From Hirsutella rhossiliensis (taxonomy: Eukaryota > Ascomycota > Sordariomycetes > Hypocreales > Ophiocordycipitaceae), in contig NW_025408669.1 of assembly GCF_020360975.1 (NCBI RefSeq), positions 124,001 to 188,000 of the forward strand: a stretch of DNA of 64,000 nucleotides, given 5' to 3'. The position numbers and the translations under genes were made by a program. Below the pieces are notes generated by a model. The model was not told the DNA's origin. It saw nothing but the letters and a program-made list of their open reading frames with translations, and did not search any database. Positions within the stretch are counted from its first letter, which is position 1. Each line of letters starts with the position of its first letter. Shown piece after piece: positions 1-12,120 of this stretch.

Positions 1-1612
1 ATATTACTTATTAAGCTAGAACCCCTTATTTTCCTAAGATAATATTAAAGGAAGTAAGAGGGGATAATTATATCGTAAGACTAAAAGAAAGCCTTAACTA
101 GACCTTATAGATTAAGGGGATTAAAATATAGGCCTAGAATTATAAGATTTAGGAATATACTAACCTAGACGGTATAAAGGAGCTTAAATAGCCCTAATAG
201 CTAGACTAGGAGCAATTTATTATTAACCTTAGAGGGAGACTATCTTAATAAGAAGATAAAACTAAGGCTATATTCCTAGCAAGGCGAATAGGCTATAACG
301 AACGATATTAGGATATAAAGGACTCCTTTTATAACCTTAAGAATAGGTTCTAGCTATAGTTCGATCGCTATAAGGTCTAGTAGAAAGCCCTAATCGTACT
401 TAAAGAATTAATTAATAAAACAATTAGTAAAGGGCTTTAAGGGATAACCCTAATATATAATAGCCTAAGAGAGAAAATCAAGGAATTAAAGAAGCAAGCC
501 CTGCCCTTAGGGGCAGAGGAGAAAAAGCTAATTTACGAGAGATATACGACCTTTATTAATAAAAGAGGCATACGAGACTAGAAAGCATAGGTAGAATAGC
601 TCGACTAAATTATTATAGATTTATAAGACCTTAAGGTTAATATACTTAACGATATAAGAATTAGATAGGATTTTCTTATAGTAGTAGATAAGTAGGACCT
701 ATATTAGTATATAATAATAAGGGCTCTCGACCTTTATAATAAAAGATATAGTAAAGATTAACTTCCCTTAAGGAACCTAATCGCTAACTTTAAATAAGAA
801 TATACTTATAGGAAGAAGTTATAACTACCTATAAAAAGGGGAAGCGCTAATTAAATCTCTAGGAAATTAGATACCTAAGCTAAATACGCTAGCAATAAGT
901 AGTACGTTAATAGCTAAATAAGCTAGTAGAAAAATTACTACTTACTATAGGTAATATATAATAAGAAGCCCCCGTTAAGCTAGAAATATAGTATTCTAGC
1001 TAAATAGAATATTAAAAAACGGCTAAAGGACTATCTAGACAAGAAAATAAAATATATAGCTTAGACCCTTAATTCCTACCCTAAAGGAAGAGAACTAGTA
1101 GATACTATTATTAGTAATAATAAGCTAGGAAAGACTATTAACACGATTACTTTATCTAAGGTAAATATAGCTATTAAGGGAACGCTATTACTTACCGATA
1201 AATTAATATATAACTTAGGGGCCGATATTAACCTCTTTAATACCCTAGGTTAGTTCTAGAAAGGAACCTTTAAGTAGGGTTCTAATAACGAAGTCTAGGT
1301 TAAAGACTAAGCCTTTAAGGTATAAGGAATAAAAATAGTAGTTATCCCTATAATTAATAGTAGAAAGATAACCTTACTAGATACTTACTATATCCTAGAA
1401 ATACCGATAAGTATCTTCTTAGCTAGGCTAGGGATAATAGTAAGGATATTCTAGAACTAGCTCTTAAAATACCTTTATTCGGAACTTATAAAAGAGGATT
1501 ATATTAAACTAACTAACTTCGAAGGTAAATTCGTAATAGAAATACTCCTATAGCGTAAATAGGTATTTATAGTTATATAAGCGCCTAAGCCGCTAACTAA
1601 GGGAGTAGGTAA
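1..1612 (+). mobile_element. Copia-like retrotransposon F, 5' part (gag and protease remnant), RIP-mutated
   Basis: Degenerate plus-strand gag-protease region of an LTR retrotransposon. Stops (TAG, TAA) occur where Gln or Trp codons would be. Around 930-990 there is a trace of a zinc knuckle followed by a Lys/Pro-rich stretch. Around 1213-1245 the reading Asn-Leu-Gly-Ala-Asp-Ile-Asn matches an aspartic protease active site (normally Asp-Ser-Gly-Ala) with the first Asp changed by C-to-T or G-to-A mutation. The element is interrupted at 1612 by Gypsy A and resumes at 38536, where integrase and copia reverse transcriptase follow in the expected order. Its 5' LTR is outside the window. Assignment to copia rests on the domain order across the interruption. 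Confidence 0.7.
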
Positions 1613-1989
1613 TTTAATAGGTATAATCGTACCCCTATAGATATTAGCCCGTAAAAGGGATAAGACCCCTAGCACTCCCCTTCTAACTTACTTCTAAGTA
1701 TACTTAAAGGCGTTATAAAGACCTTAATTATCTAATTAGGTATCTTCCTTAACTATAGTTAATTTAAATTTTTATTTTTCCCCTTTAAAGTAGATACCGT
1801 TAGTTACGCGACTTTAATAAAGATAAGGAGGTATAAAGTAAAGAAATCTTTAAGACTTATATTTATAACCTAAGGCCCTTAAAGCTATATATAGGACCGA
1901 TAATTAGATAATTATATAGTTAATTACTCTACTAATCCTTAGCTATATACTACGCGTACTTTAAGTATATACCCTTATCCTTATTAAAA
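1613..1989 (+). repeat. 5' LTR of Gypsy A (377 bp)
   Basis: This LTR aligns along its whole length with 38155-38531 and 54078-54454, and all three copies are 377 bp. The A and C copies continue together into internal sequence after the end, whereas 38155-38531 diverges there, which fixes the boundary. The next bases (actagtct...) are the likely primer-binding site; the priming tRNA is not identified. Confidence 0.88.
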
Positions 1990-2469
1990 CTAGTCTTTAG
2001 GGCGTAAACTCGTTATTCTGTTTTTTTTTATATAGCGATAAGTAGCTTTACGAAGCTAAGAATACTTAGAGGATAACGGTACTATTTAGAAAAAATAAAA
2101 TCTAGGGATTTAATAATTAAAGTAGTAACTACCTTAATAGCTAGAGTTAGGGACCTAATAAGGTAATAGACTTACTAGGAAATAAATAATTAAATAATGC
2201 CTTCGCTAATAGTAAAGGAAAAGTAATAAGCTAATACTAAAAAACCCTAAGCTCCTATTATTAGCCCTATAACCCCTAATACTAGTAACTTAGTTAAGAA
2301 CCTATAATCCTTATATAATACTTTAAAAGATATAAATAATAATAATAGCGTAATCTAGACCGTTCTAAAACCTTAATAAGACCTCTTACTTATATATATA
2401 CTAATAATACTAATATAAGTATTAATAAGGGATACCTTAATAACCTTAACCTTAGCTCTCCTCTATATA

Positions 2470-2549
2470 CCCGTTGATCTTGGTGTGGGGCCACAGCAGC
2501 CCAACTAAGTGTCTTCGCCACTTAGTTGGCCCAAAAAATCCGGCACAGC
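2470..2549 (+). repeat. Left terminal inverted repeat of the Fot1-like element (80 bp)
   Basis: This is the exact reverse complement of 5159-5238. Inside it, 2501-2511 and 2519-2529 form an 11-bp perfect inverted repeat (CCAACTAAGTG) around a 7-base loop. This hairpin or two-half site is a candidate transposase-binding site. Confidence 0.95.
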
Positions 2550-2645
2550 AGCCCACCTCCAAAACGTCAACCCTATGCATCTCAACCGCGTTTTCTCGCG
2601 CAACTTGACTTTATTTACGTATCTTTTTGCCGGAATACATTATGA

Positions 2646-4414
2646 CAGATAACATGGCTACCCTGGAGGCAGCAAAGCCGTTCTGGCGTCTCGTCGCGAC
2701 CCCAGAGCCGATGTTCGTCGCTCAACAACACGAAAAGAACGCCTCTTTCCGTGCGAGATGCGGCCATCCGTTACAATGTGAAGAGCTCATCCGTACAGAG
2801 AGCCATTAATTTCATAAGAAACCCCTTTTCCCGTGCTCCAGGGCGTCCATTGGCGCTGACGGAGGACGAAGACGACGCCCTGGTTGCGTATGTACAGTGG
2901 ATGGAACGCACCGGCATGCCCGCCACGAGAGAGCAACTTGAAGCTGTTGCAAATGCAATAAGAATGCGTCGAGATCCCAATGCCCGCCCGGTCTCGTCAA
3001 GTTGGCTTGACAATTGGCGTGGAAGTCATCCTGCGATCGCGAAGACGTATCTCAAAGCAGTTGAACGAGCCCGGAAGTCCTTTGAAGCCCACGGGGTAGA
3101 AGAAGTCGAATTTTCTACTCAAAGCTTCGAGAAATCATCACCAGCTACCGTATTGGCAGTTCAGAGATCTGGAATGAAGACGAGGCCGGAATACGCATTG
3201 GGTGCCTGCGAGAACGCATCAAGTTCTCATCACGCGCACCACTAGAGTCAAGAGCACCCGGCCCCGAGTTTTAGACCCAGCAAACCGAGAATCCTGCACG
3301 GTAATTGCCTCAGTTAACGCAGTGGGGGACTCTCTTCCACCCTGGCTTGTTTTCCAACATTACCCTACCACCAACTGGGCCGGCATCGACATCATGACAG
3401 GCGTACGGTTTGCCCAGTCGCCAACTGGCTTTTCCAACGCAGAGATACACCTTGAGTGGGCAAGGCATTTCAACTGCTGGTCTTGGGCATCGTCAGCGCA
3501 AGCAAAACAGTCAGGAAATTCGCTGGAAGAGTGGTTCGGCTGTGACGAGCATCTTCGGCGCCCCAACATGGGGATGAGTCGCGTGGAGGCGCCGCCAAAC
3601 CAACGGCCTGACGACGAGAAGATCTACCGATTGCTTGTTGTGGATGGCTTTACAGGGCATACCACCCTTGACTTTGCTGAGTATTGTATCAAGTTTGATA
3701 TCATCATTGCTATTTTCCCTCCACATTCCACCCACCTCATGCAGCCGCTTGATGTTGGGGTATTCCAGCCACTAAAGTCAGCACATCAGAAAGCGCTTCG
3801 AAGTCGCTCGCAGAAGGCAACATATCATTTTCGCGGGTCAACTTCCTCACAGCTTTTCAGGACGTATATGAGGCTGGCTTCACGCGGCATAACATTATGG
3901 CGGCATTTGAAAAACAGGCCTCTTTCCTGTCGACCCAGCGCCGGTGATCACCAAGATCCTCCACGAGCAGCTACGACAACAGCAGCCGATCAATCCTGCA
4001 TACGCCTCGCTCCTACCCTCGGAGACGCGTTTCCAAGTCGCCGCGGATGCCCTCAATGATATCCGGCAACGGTATGGGCCCCTCATGAGCTCGCCATCAC
4101 GAGAAAACTTGCGGGTTCTTGCGAAAGTGAACACCGAGTCTATCGCGATGGCGTCACATTCCCAGGGCATAGTCAGCGATAAGAATAGCCGAACCCAGGC
4201 GTATGCGAATCGAATGAAGAGAGGCAAGATTGTCAGGCCGCGCGGAGAGTTTATCACGAGCTCCAGCATGGCCGACATCACCCGGGAGTATGAGGAGCTC
4301 CAGGCAAAGCAAACCCGGCTTCAAACGCGCCAGGAGATAAGGATGCATCTTAAACGAGTTCGTGGAGAGATGCAGAAGATCCGAGAAGACTATAAAGTCG
4401 GAAGAAGCAGTTAG
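2646..4414 (+). pseudogene. Fot1/pogo-like transposase, broken by several frameshifts
   Basis: The remnant is a DDE transposase that would cut and paste the surrounding element. The N-terminal DNA-binding part (2751-3110) has a helix-turn-helix (RDAAIRYNV...SVQRAI) and a CENPB/Tc5-like domain with the PSSSWLDNW-type ending. The catalytic core follows in pieces. The first Asp is codon 3179-3181 (WNEDEAG), the second Asp 3643-3645 (VVDGFTGH), and the third Asp 3751-3753 in PPHSTHLMQPLDVGVFQPLK. The C-terminus (3944-4414) is charged and probably coiled coil. The parts lie in successive frames (0, 2, 1, 0, 2 by position modulo 3), with shifts near 3115, 3225, 3815 and 3920. No GT-AG introns explain these, so the gene looks inactive unless sequencing indels are involved. 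The true start is uncertain: frame 0 is open from 2646, but its first ATG-like start is a GTG at 2751. Confidence 0.88.
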
Positions 4415-5158
4415 TCAATGGCAGAGTCAAGACATTGAACTTTAAGCCCTGGCTAGAGTTTACGGGACGAGACGTTGAGTTCTACACTCTGGAGCAAAGT
4501 TGCGATACCCTCATGCGGGAGCTCAAAGAGCCATCCAGGAATCCTTTTCTATGATACCACGAAGAGAAATAACTCCGCCAGAGATGTCAGGGCGCGCGCA
4601 GCGACCGACCTCGCCCACTTACAGATATGTCGTCGTTGCCCGGCAGTGACGATACCGTCTATTTCACAGGCCTCGATCTTGACAAACATAGTGAGGATGG
4701 CGCCGACGATGAAGACGAGGACAATTTACTCGACACGCAAGAGAATATACCTCATCGCCGCCGTTAGCAGCGGTTGAAGCGGTAGTCGATACACCATGCC
4801 CTCGACCGCGCACCCGATCGTCCAACAAGATACAGCAGACGCTCCAGGAACACAGGTATGGATAAAATAGCTCTCAGAGACGCACAACAGGCGAAATTAC
4901 TACATAATACGTCTATTTGGACTCACAAACGCGGTCTTCCTATCTCTTCGACTGGAAGGCGGCAGCTCCTAAATAGGCCCAAAGACGTGATTTTTTTCAC
5001 TTTTCGTTGTTACTTGCGTCTTTAGGTGATCCGCAGCTATTGATCACATGTATATTTTAGCTATTTGAAGTCGCATTGACGGCACCATGAAGCGAAGCGT
5101 AGAATTTCCCTTGATTTTGCACCCCAAATTGAGGACCCTGCTGTGCCGGATTTTTTGG

Positions 5159-5238
5159 GCTGTGCCGGATTTTTTGGGCCAACTAAGTGGCGAAGACACT
5201 TAGTTGGGCTGCTGTGGCCCCACACCAAGATCAACGGG
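5159..5238 (-). repeat. Right terminal inverted repeat of the Fot1-like element (80 bp)
   Basis: This perfectly matches the left repeat in inverse orientation and contains the same internal 11-bp palindrome. Its inner 19 bp are duplicated in tandem (5140-5158 and 5159-5177), so the inner boundary has an extra copy that the left end lacks. Confidence 0.95.
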
Positions 5239-5240
5239 TA

Positions 5241-8200
5241 GTAGCTTATAGTAAACGCTTACCTCCCGCTAATAAATAAGAAAGTAAGTAATAAGATAGT
5301 TATAATAAGATATCCTTTAACTTTAAAAACTCTAACTCTAAATTTTATAACCTTATAATCTATAGGTATACTATATCTAGAAACGCTAGCCGTTAAGAGG
5401 GATTATCTAATCCTACTACTAGTAATATAAAGAAAATTAAGGTAGATATTAATAAGATTACTTATAGACTTAGAGATATACTTACTAGAAGCTAAGATAA
5501 CCTTATAGGAAGACTCCGCTAATTATAACTCCTACCTATTAGTAAATTTAATAGTAAAAACGTAACTAAATTCCTTAAGAAGTTCGAATAAGAGATACGC
5601 GTTAACTATATCTACGATAAGAATAAAATAGACTAGCTCGAGGTCTATATCTCCTTTATATAAGCCCTTACTATTTAAATTCTTATAGACGGACTTACCT
5701 AGGAAGAAGTAAAGAAGAGACTCCTTTAATACTACTATATATATAATATTAAATAACTAGAAACTACTAACGACCGCTTAAACTATTATAATACTAAAAA
5801 TCCTAAAACTATTATAGAAGTTATAGAATAGCTTAGTCTCTACTTATACCTATAGTATAAGGTATAACCTAATAGCTAGGAAGATTCTATAGTCTAGTTA
5901 TACTTTATCTACTATATAATACTAAAGGAGCTTATTATTAACATTATAAAAAGAAATAAGGAGATATTTAAAGTTATCTTAAAACTCTTATATAAAAGCC
6001 TTATCTATATAATTAATAACTACTTAGTACCTCGCTAGGATATTAAGTAACGAGATATAGTATCTAAAGTTTATAATTAAAAGATTAAGAACCTAAAGAA
6101 AGACTAGCTCTTTAGGGAAATTAATAAAGTAATAAAGGAAGCTAAATCTAACGAGGGTAAAGAAAAACTTCCTAAAGAGTTAAAGAAAATAAATAAGAAA
6201 CCTAGATAGCTTATAAAGGAGATCTTAGACCTAATAAAAGCCTTTAAAGATATAAAGATTAACCTTACTTACTAGTAAGAGTAGATATTTAACTAGCTTA
6301 ATAAGGAATAAAGACGTATTAATAGTAAAGGCTACTCTTTAAGTTATAGATAAGGAGGTAGAGTAAATACTATTAGATTCTACTACCTATCTAATTAATA
6401 TATATAGTTTTAGGTTAATACTTTTAACCGGCCTAGGAGATACTTTTATTATAGTAAAGAAAGATACTACTTTAATAAGTATAAGGTATACTCTTAGGAT
6501 TATAAGATCGGATTTATAATATATAAAGTAGTAAATAAGACTCTTTACCTTAAAAGAAAAGATAATATAATCGTAATTCTCTTAGTACTTACTAATAGGT
6601 TTTCTTAAATAGGTATATATATTTAAAGGTTTATTATATACTAAGTAGATATATAGCTATACTCCTTTATATTACTACTTATAAAATAGGTTAAAGCTAT
6701 AGTTATACTATCTTACTTAAATTAAGCTATTAGTAAAAGAGAATCTAGTTTCCTTAACTAGTTTTATAGATATAAAAGCCTATATAAATAAAAGCTAAGG
6801 AATCTAAAAGTAAGCGATATAAGAAAAGAAGTAAGAAGGATATTAGTTATTATAATTATAGATAATATATAATAAAGCGATATATATAATTAGATAATCT
6901 TTATAATTATAATAGGGATTAATACTTATAAAGGGAAAAGATAAAGAGTTAAAGAGAATATAAAAGAAATCGAGATAATAAGAATAGTAAAAACTAGCCT
7001 AAAGATTATCCTTATATACTATAGATATATAGTAGATCTAGATAAGAAGTTTAATAGACTTATAGATAAAATCGTTAGAGAAATTATATATAAAAAAATC
7101 CCGATCCTATTAAATTACTTAATTGACTTTATTCTTTAACTAAGTAAGAGACTTAGTATGAAATATATAGATATAGCCTAAGGTATAGAAAATACTAAAT
7201 TCTAGACCCTAGAAAAGGTAGAGAGTAATATAAGACCTTATAGAGCTATAATAATAGTTATAAAAGTAGCTAAAGATAATATAAAGAGTAGTTTACTCCT
7301 CCTTAAATATCTATAAAGAAAACTCGCGGTAGCTTTAATATAAGTTAAAGAATAAGACAAAGAATACTAGGTTAAACCGATTAAGCTTACTTACCTTACT
7401 TATAAAGAATCGGATTATAAGTACCTTAAAGTCTAATAAGTACTAAAAGAAGTTAGATTTATAACTAATACGATTAGTATAATATAACTAGCCTAAGAAC
7501 TATTTAATTAATAAACTTTAAAGGTAATAAGACTAAAGAAAAACGAATTTATTATATAGGAAGTAGTACTCTCGATAAGATACTAAGAGATAACTTTAAA
7601 GGACCTTATAGCGATTCTTATAATACGTATAAATATAGTCCTTATACCTTTCCGCTCGCTTAAGTATATATAAGACCTACCCTATATTTAAGTATAGCTT
7701 AGTAGCTAGAAAGCTAAAGTTCTAAGCGCCTTAATCGATACTAGGTCTAAAGGAAACCTTATTACTAAAAGATATATAAATATATATAGGCTTAAAATCC
7801 TACTAATAAGAGTATTTATAATAGTATATACTAGGTCCCCTATAGATATAGTTAAGGAGGTAGAGGCTAATCTCTATTTAGGTATAGCCTAAATACTAAT
7901 CCGTCTTTATATTATACTAAATAGAGTCTTAGTCCCCTTTATCCTAAGCATACTATTTATAAGAGCTATATATATATTATTTAATTATTCCTTAAGGAAT
8001 AGCAATATATAGGTTAAATATTAGATCGGTACTATCTAGGTAGTTACGCTAGCGGTAGGAGCTATTAAATAAGAGCTTCTAGATAAGGTCGATATAGTAA
8101 AATCCTTTTAGGCTACGACCTTAATAGTTAATAAAGACGTATATAAAAGACTAAAGCTCGAGGAGGCTATATAGGAAATAGCTACTTAGCTCCTAAGAAA

Positions 8201-8760
8201 TCTTTTTTAAGCTTTAGTAATAAAAGTTAAAGAAGATAACTTAGGAGCTACTTAATAATTATAGAGAGAACCCCTTATAGATACCCTAATAGCTAGGATT
8301 CTCTTACTAAGAGGTAAGATCCTTAGCTATAAAGGGGGTGCTAACTAAGTCCTTAACTTAGCCTACGCTAGTATAAACGAGCCCTTAATAGTACTAGTAT
8401 AATAGTAATTAATTATAGACAAAGAAGATAAGGCGATTCTAGCTATTAAATCTAAGATAATAAAAGAGATTATTAAAGTTATAGTTATAAAGGCTATAGG
8501 AGAATTTAAGAAAAATATTATTAAAGCTATAAAGAAGTTTAAAAAGATCTAAAAGGTTAAAGTTAAGATAGGGAGGAAATAACCTATTAGATTATATAAT
8601 CTAAGAGTTAATACTCTCTTTAAAAGAAAAGTAAATAAGATTAACCCTATTAACGATACTCTACTAAACGGCTTAACGCTAAAAGGGGACCCTAACTAAA
8701 AGAAGACTAAATAAAACACTATTAAAGATAAGATATAGCTTAGACCCTACCTAGAATACT
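5241..8760 (+). pseudogene. Gag and protease region of Gypsy A, RIP-mutated
   Basis: This is a former plus-strand gag-pol start with many TAG/TAA stops. A zinc knuckle is legible at 6441-6482 (pattern C-x2-C-x3-G-H-x4-C), with each Cys read as Tyr and the Gly read as Arg. In copy C (near 56132) the Gly is kept, so the ancestral residue can be inferred from the pair. Around 7728-7770 the reading Ala-Leu-Ile-Asp-Thr-x-Ser is an aspartic protease active site. Copy C has lost the segment that corresponds to about 7069-8757, including this protease. Only the remaining frame suggests function; nothing here is translatable. Confidence 0.75.
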
Positions 8761-9474
8761 TAATAGGAAAATTCTTAAGTATATAGAAAGGAAAGCGGCT
8801 AATATAAGAAAGACTTAAAGTAATTTACGAATAGTTTAAGGGCTTTTTTATAGAGGTAATAATCCGGATCTTCGATAGTATTCTATTTAATAAGGAAGTA
8901 GTATTATCTTAAGACTTTATAGAAAATAGTAAAGTCGACATAGCTATAGCCTTACTATAGGTTATTAAGATAATAGAATATAAGGTATAGTAAGTAGCCT
9001 TAATCTTAATCTTAAAAGCGATAGAGTAGAAAGTTATAGATATCCTTAAAATTAGACTAAAAATAAGAGTCCTTAAAGAAAGGTATAGGCTTTATAGGAA
9101 CCCTTTTTTCCTAGTAGTAAAGAAAGATAAAGGACTATACTTAATTAATTCCGCTATATATATAAATACCGTTATAATAAGAGATATAAACCTACCGCCG
9201 AATATAGATAGGTTTAGTAACTACTTCTCGATATATAAGATCCTTTCCCTCTTAAACCTTTTTTAGGCTTTAATTAAATCCCTCTTAATATTTAAAGCTA
9301 TAACTTAACGATATTCGCGATACTTATTAGCCTCTTATATATATATATACTCCTTTAAGGGGCTATAAACTTAGTTAGCTAATTTATAAGGATAATATAA
9401 AGAATCCTATAAGACCTTATACTAAATATCTATAGGAATTTCCTCGATAATATAGGTATTAAGGGGCCTAATAT

Positions 9475-9547
9475 TATCGCGTATACTATATACGTTAATT
9501 AACGCTATCGCTTATATCTAATAGGCGGCTATATTTTTTGCGTGATA
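9475..9547 (+). repeat. 5' LTR of the 374-bp TRIM
   Basis: This 73-bp repeat starts tatcgcg and ends gtgata, consistent with TGTCGCG...GACA before RIP. It differs from the second copy mostly by C/T and G/A changes, for example cgcg here against tata there. Confidence 0.88.
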
Positions 9548-9775
9548 GTTATAAGCTTAGGCGGAGGGGTTACCCCTCTAGGAACTTCCTAGTAACTATA
9601 TACGTACTTCTTTTAGCTAGCCTAGCGCGTACTACCTAAAAGGCCTATAGTTTAAGTCCCGCTAGCGTAATTAAGCGCGGTTTTAGTATAGGGCCTACCT
9701 ATATAAAAATTCCCGCTATAGTTTAAGATATCTAAGTATCCTAGGACGAATTAACCTAATATCCTTAAGGGGGTA

Positions 9776-9848
9776 TATTATATATACTATATACGTTAAT
9801 TAACGCTATCGCTTATATTTAATAGGCGGCTATATCTTTTTCGTAATA
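9776..9848 (+). repeat. 3' LTR of the 374-bp TRIM
   Basis: This 73-bp direct repeat of 9475-9547 is preceded by a purine tract and followed by the aatat target duplication. Confidence 0.88.
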
Positions 9849-12120
9849 AATATAACGTATAATAAAGAGGTAGTACTAAGAGTAAGGAAATTTATCTTTA
9901 AATACCTTATTAACCTCGATAAAGTCTTAGTTAACGTCGAACTCTTTAGTTATATAATTATAGGGGCTAAATCGAAATTCTATTAGTAAGTAACCGAAGT
10001 TATTAGTTATATCTATAAAATAAATAAAAGGTGCCCTATAAAAGCTAAAGTTATTAAAATTAAAGAATAAATAAGATACCTTAATATAACGTATATTAAA
10101 GCTTTCCTTAGTATTATAAGATACTATTAAATCTAGATTAAATAGTTCGCTATCTTAGTAAAACCCCTTATATACCTACTAAAGAAAGAAGTCTATTAAG
10201 AATAAGGAGACGAATAAATAAAAGTAATAGCTACCTTTAAGGAAGCTATTACTAATCTAGTCTTTTTAGTATCCCTTAACGTTAGCTTAGGAAGAGGAGA
10301 TATTATTCTAATATATAATACTAGTTTGCTCGGCTAAGGGGTAGTCTTAATATAAATCGTCGATAGAAAGAAGCGCCTTATAAGGTTTAAAAGTAAAACG
10401 TAGTTACTAGTAGAAACTAAATATAATATAATAAAGAGGGAGTATAAGGCTATATTATGTATGCTTAGGAGACTAATAATATACCTATATAGCGTATATT
10501 TTATACTAGAAACTAATATATAGGTCTTAGTTAATTAACTAAAAGGTGCCCTTAAAGACGTCCTTAAAGCTATAGTAACTCGCTAGATAAGCTATATTTT
10601 CCTCTTTAACTTTACTATATAATTCGTCGAAGGTAAGAAGAATAGCGTAGCTAATAGACTGTTAAGAAAGCCTAAAGGACCTTTTAATATATTAAATAGG
10701 GAAATAAAAGGCGATATTAAAGAATTTATAGACTTTTACTTAAACGTAGTATAAGAGGCTAAGCTATAAGGGGACTACTTAAAGGAGTTAAGGATAATTA
10801 TAGACTTCCTTTAAACGTTAAAACGGCTAGAGGGCCTTTTTAAATAAAACTATAGGAAGCTATATCTAAAGAGTCTAAATTTCTATATTAAAGATTAAAA
10901 GCTTTAGTAACTCCCTAAAAAGGAAGAAAGGGGACCTATACTAGTTATAGATAACTTAAAAGAATAGAAAAGGATTATCGTAAAGTACTATATATAAATA
11001 GGATATAAAGGACGATAAGTTATATATATATTTATAAAGAATAGGTATTAGTAAGCTAGCCTTTAAAACGATATTAATAGTATAATCTCTTCCTATAAAG
11101 AATACTAATACTTTATAACTAAGAGACCCTAAGAAGTTATAACCGCGACCGCGCCTAGCTACCCTATAAGTAAGATTTACTTCGATAGCTAGTATATACT
11201 ATTTAATTATAGGTATTTATACCTTATAAAAGCACGAGACGACCTTATTAAATAGGTAAAAGTAACCTTAGTTAAAGAAATTACCGCGGGAGCTATAACT
11301 AAATTTATACTCTTTATTATTTATAGGTATAGTATAATACTATACGCTATAATTAATAAAGGGCCTAAAATAAAGAAAGACTTTAAGTATATCTTAAAGG
11401 ATATAGGCGTTAAAGTTATTTAAACTTTAGTATATAATCTAAAGGTAAACGCGGTAGTAAAATAAGGGTACTAGAGATTAATAATAGTACTTATAAAAAT
11501 AGTAGAGAAAAACGGTAAGTAGATTAAATACCTTAACTAAGCAATCTTTATAAACCGAATAGTAGTTAAAGAGTCTTATAGAATATTAGCTTTCTACCTA
11601 CTATATAAATAGGAACTAGTACTATCTCTTAAGGTAGAATACCTAACTTAGCGACTAATCGACTACGATAAAGTAAAGATAAGAGAAGAATTATTTAAAG
11701 TATAAGTATAAGTTTTAAAAAGGAAAGAAAAAGATATAAAAGAAGCTAAGAAAAGAGTAATAAAATATCGGAATTAATTAATAGAAAGGATAGATAAAGC
11801 TAATAAGTATATAATAAGGAAAGAAAGCCTATAACCTAGAGACCTTATCTTACTATTTAATATAAGATAATTAAATAATCTAAGGAGGTAAGGTAAGTAT
11901 TAAATAAGGTAGAACGGTCCCTTTTAAGTAATATCGCGATTAGAGTAGTCTAAGGCATATAGGATTAAGACTTTAAATAGAATTATACTTAATAAGATAA
12001 TCCTAGGAGAGTATCTAAAGAAGTTTAAAAAGGATAAGGAAGGTTAATAGTACTCTACTAAGAGCGACTAGTTACTCTAAGATAAGATTACTCTTAATAA
12101 GAAAAGAAAGGAAGAAATAA

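Larger units (their letters stand above)
2470..5238 (+). mobile_element. Fot1/pogo-type (Tc1-mariner superfamily) DNA transposon, not RIP-mutated
   Basis: This 2769-bp element has perfect 80-bp terminal inverted repeats and a TA target duplication (2468-2469 and 5239-5240). The related uninterrupted site is in copy C near 54929-54936, where the flanks join at a single TA. Base composition changes abruptly at both edges: CpA and TpG are common inside and nearly absent outside. It encodes one decayed transposase (2646-4414). Downstream of it, about 4642-4767 reads as an acidic Asp/Glu-rich stretch ending in His-Arg-Arg-Arg before a stop, possibly the remains of a C-terminal extension or second frame. 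From about 4770 to 5139 I see no coding sequence. A 19-bp tandem duplication sits at 5140-5177, partly inside the right repeat. Confidence 0.93.
9475..9848 (+). mobile_element. TRIM-like miniature LTR element (374 bp) inside the reverse transcriptase of Gypsy A
   Basis: Terminal direct repeats are 9475-9547 and 9776-9848, both 73 bp. The duplication aatat is at 9470-9474 and 9849-9853. Copy C has the uninterrupted sequence at about 57959-57985. Directly after the first repeat comes gttataagc (9548-), which fits a primer site complementary to the anticodon loop of initiator tRNA-Met (gttatgagc before RIP). A purine tract (aaggggg) lies just before the second repeat. There is no coding capacity. 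The order repeat, primer site, spacer, purine tract, repeat is that of a terminal-repeat retrotransposon in miniature. The strand given is that of the primer site. Confidence 0.9.
9060..12120 (+). pseudogene. Pol region of Gypsy A: reverse transcriptase, RNase H, integrase remnants
   Basis: Reverse transcriptase begins near 9096 (NPFFLVVKKDK..., then NLPP) and reaches its active site at about 9441-9468, read as FLDNIGIKGP where FLDD is expected. The TRIM insertion at 9475 splits the gene just after this motif, and coding similarity resumes at 9854. An RNase H-like block lies near 10280-10530 and an integrase-like region near 10990-11700. A region typical of the Gypsy integrase C-terminus (read around 11890-11980) follows. 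The matching part of copy C is 57574-60200. Stops fall mainly at former Gln and Trp codons. Confidence 0.8.

Noticed and set aside
4475..4777. 100-codon plus-strand frame near the end of the Fot1-like element
   Set aside because: No recognisable domain. Another frame over the same bases (acidic stretch ending in His-Arg-Arg-Arg) looks more like former coding sequence.
9471..9848. Reading the 73-bp repeats as a CRISPR-like or simple tandem array
   Set aside because: There are only two copies, flanked by a 5-bp target duplication, with primer site and purine tract between them.
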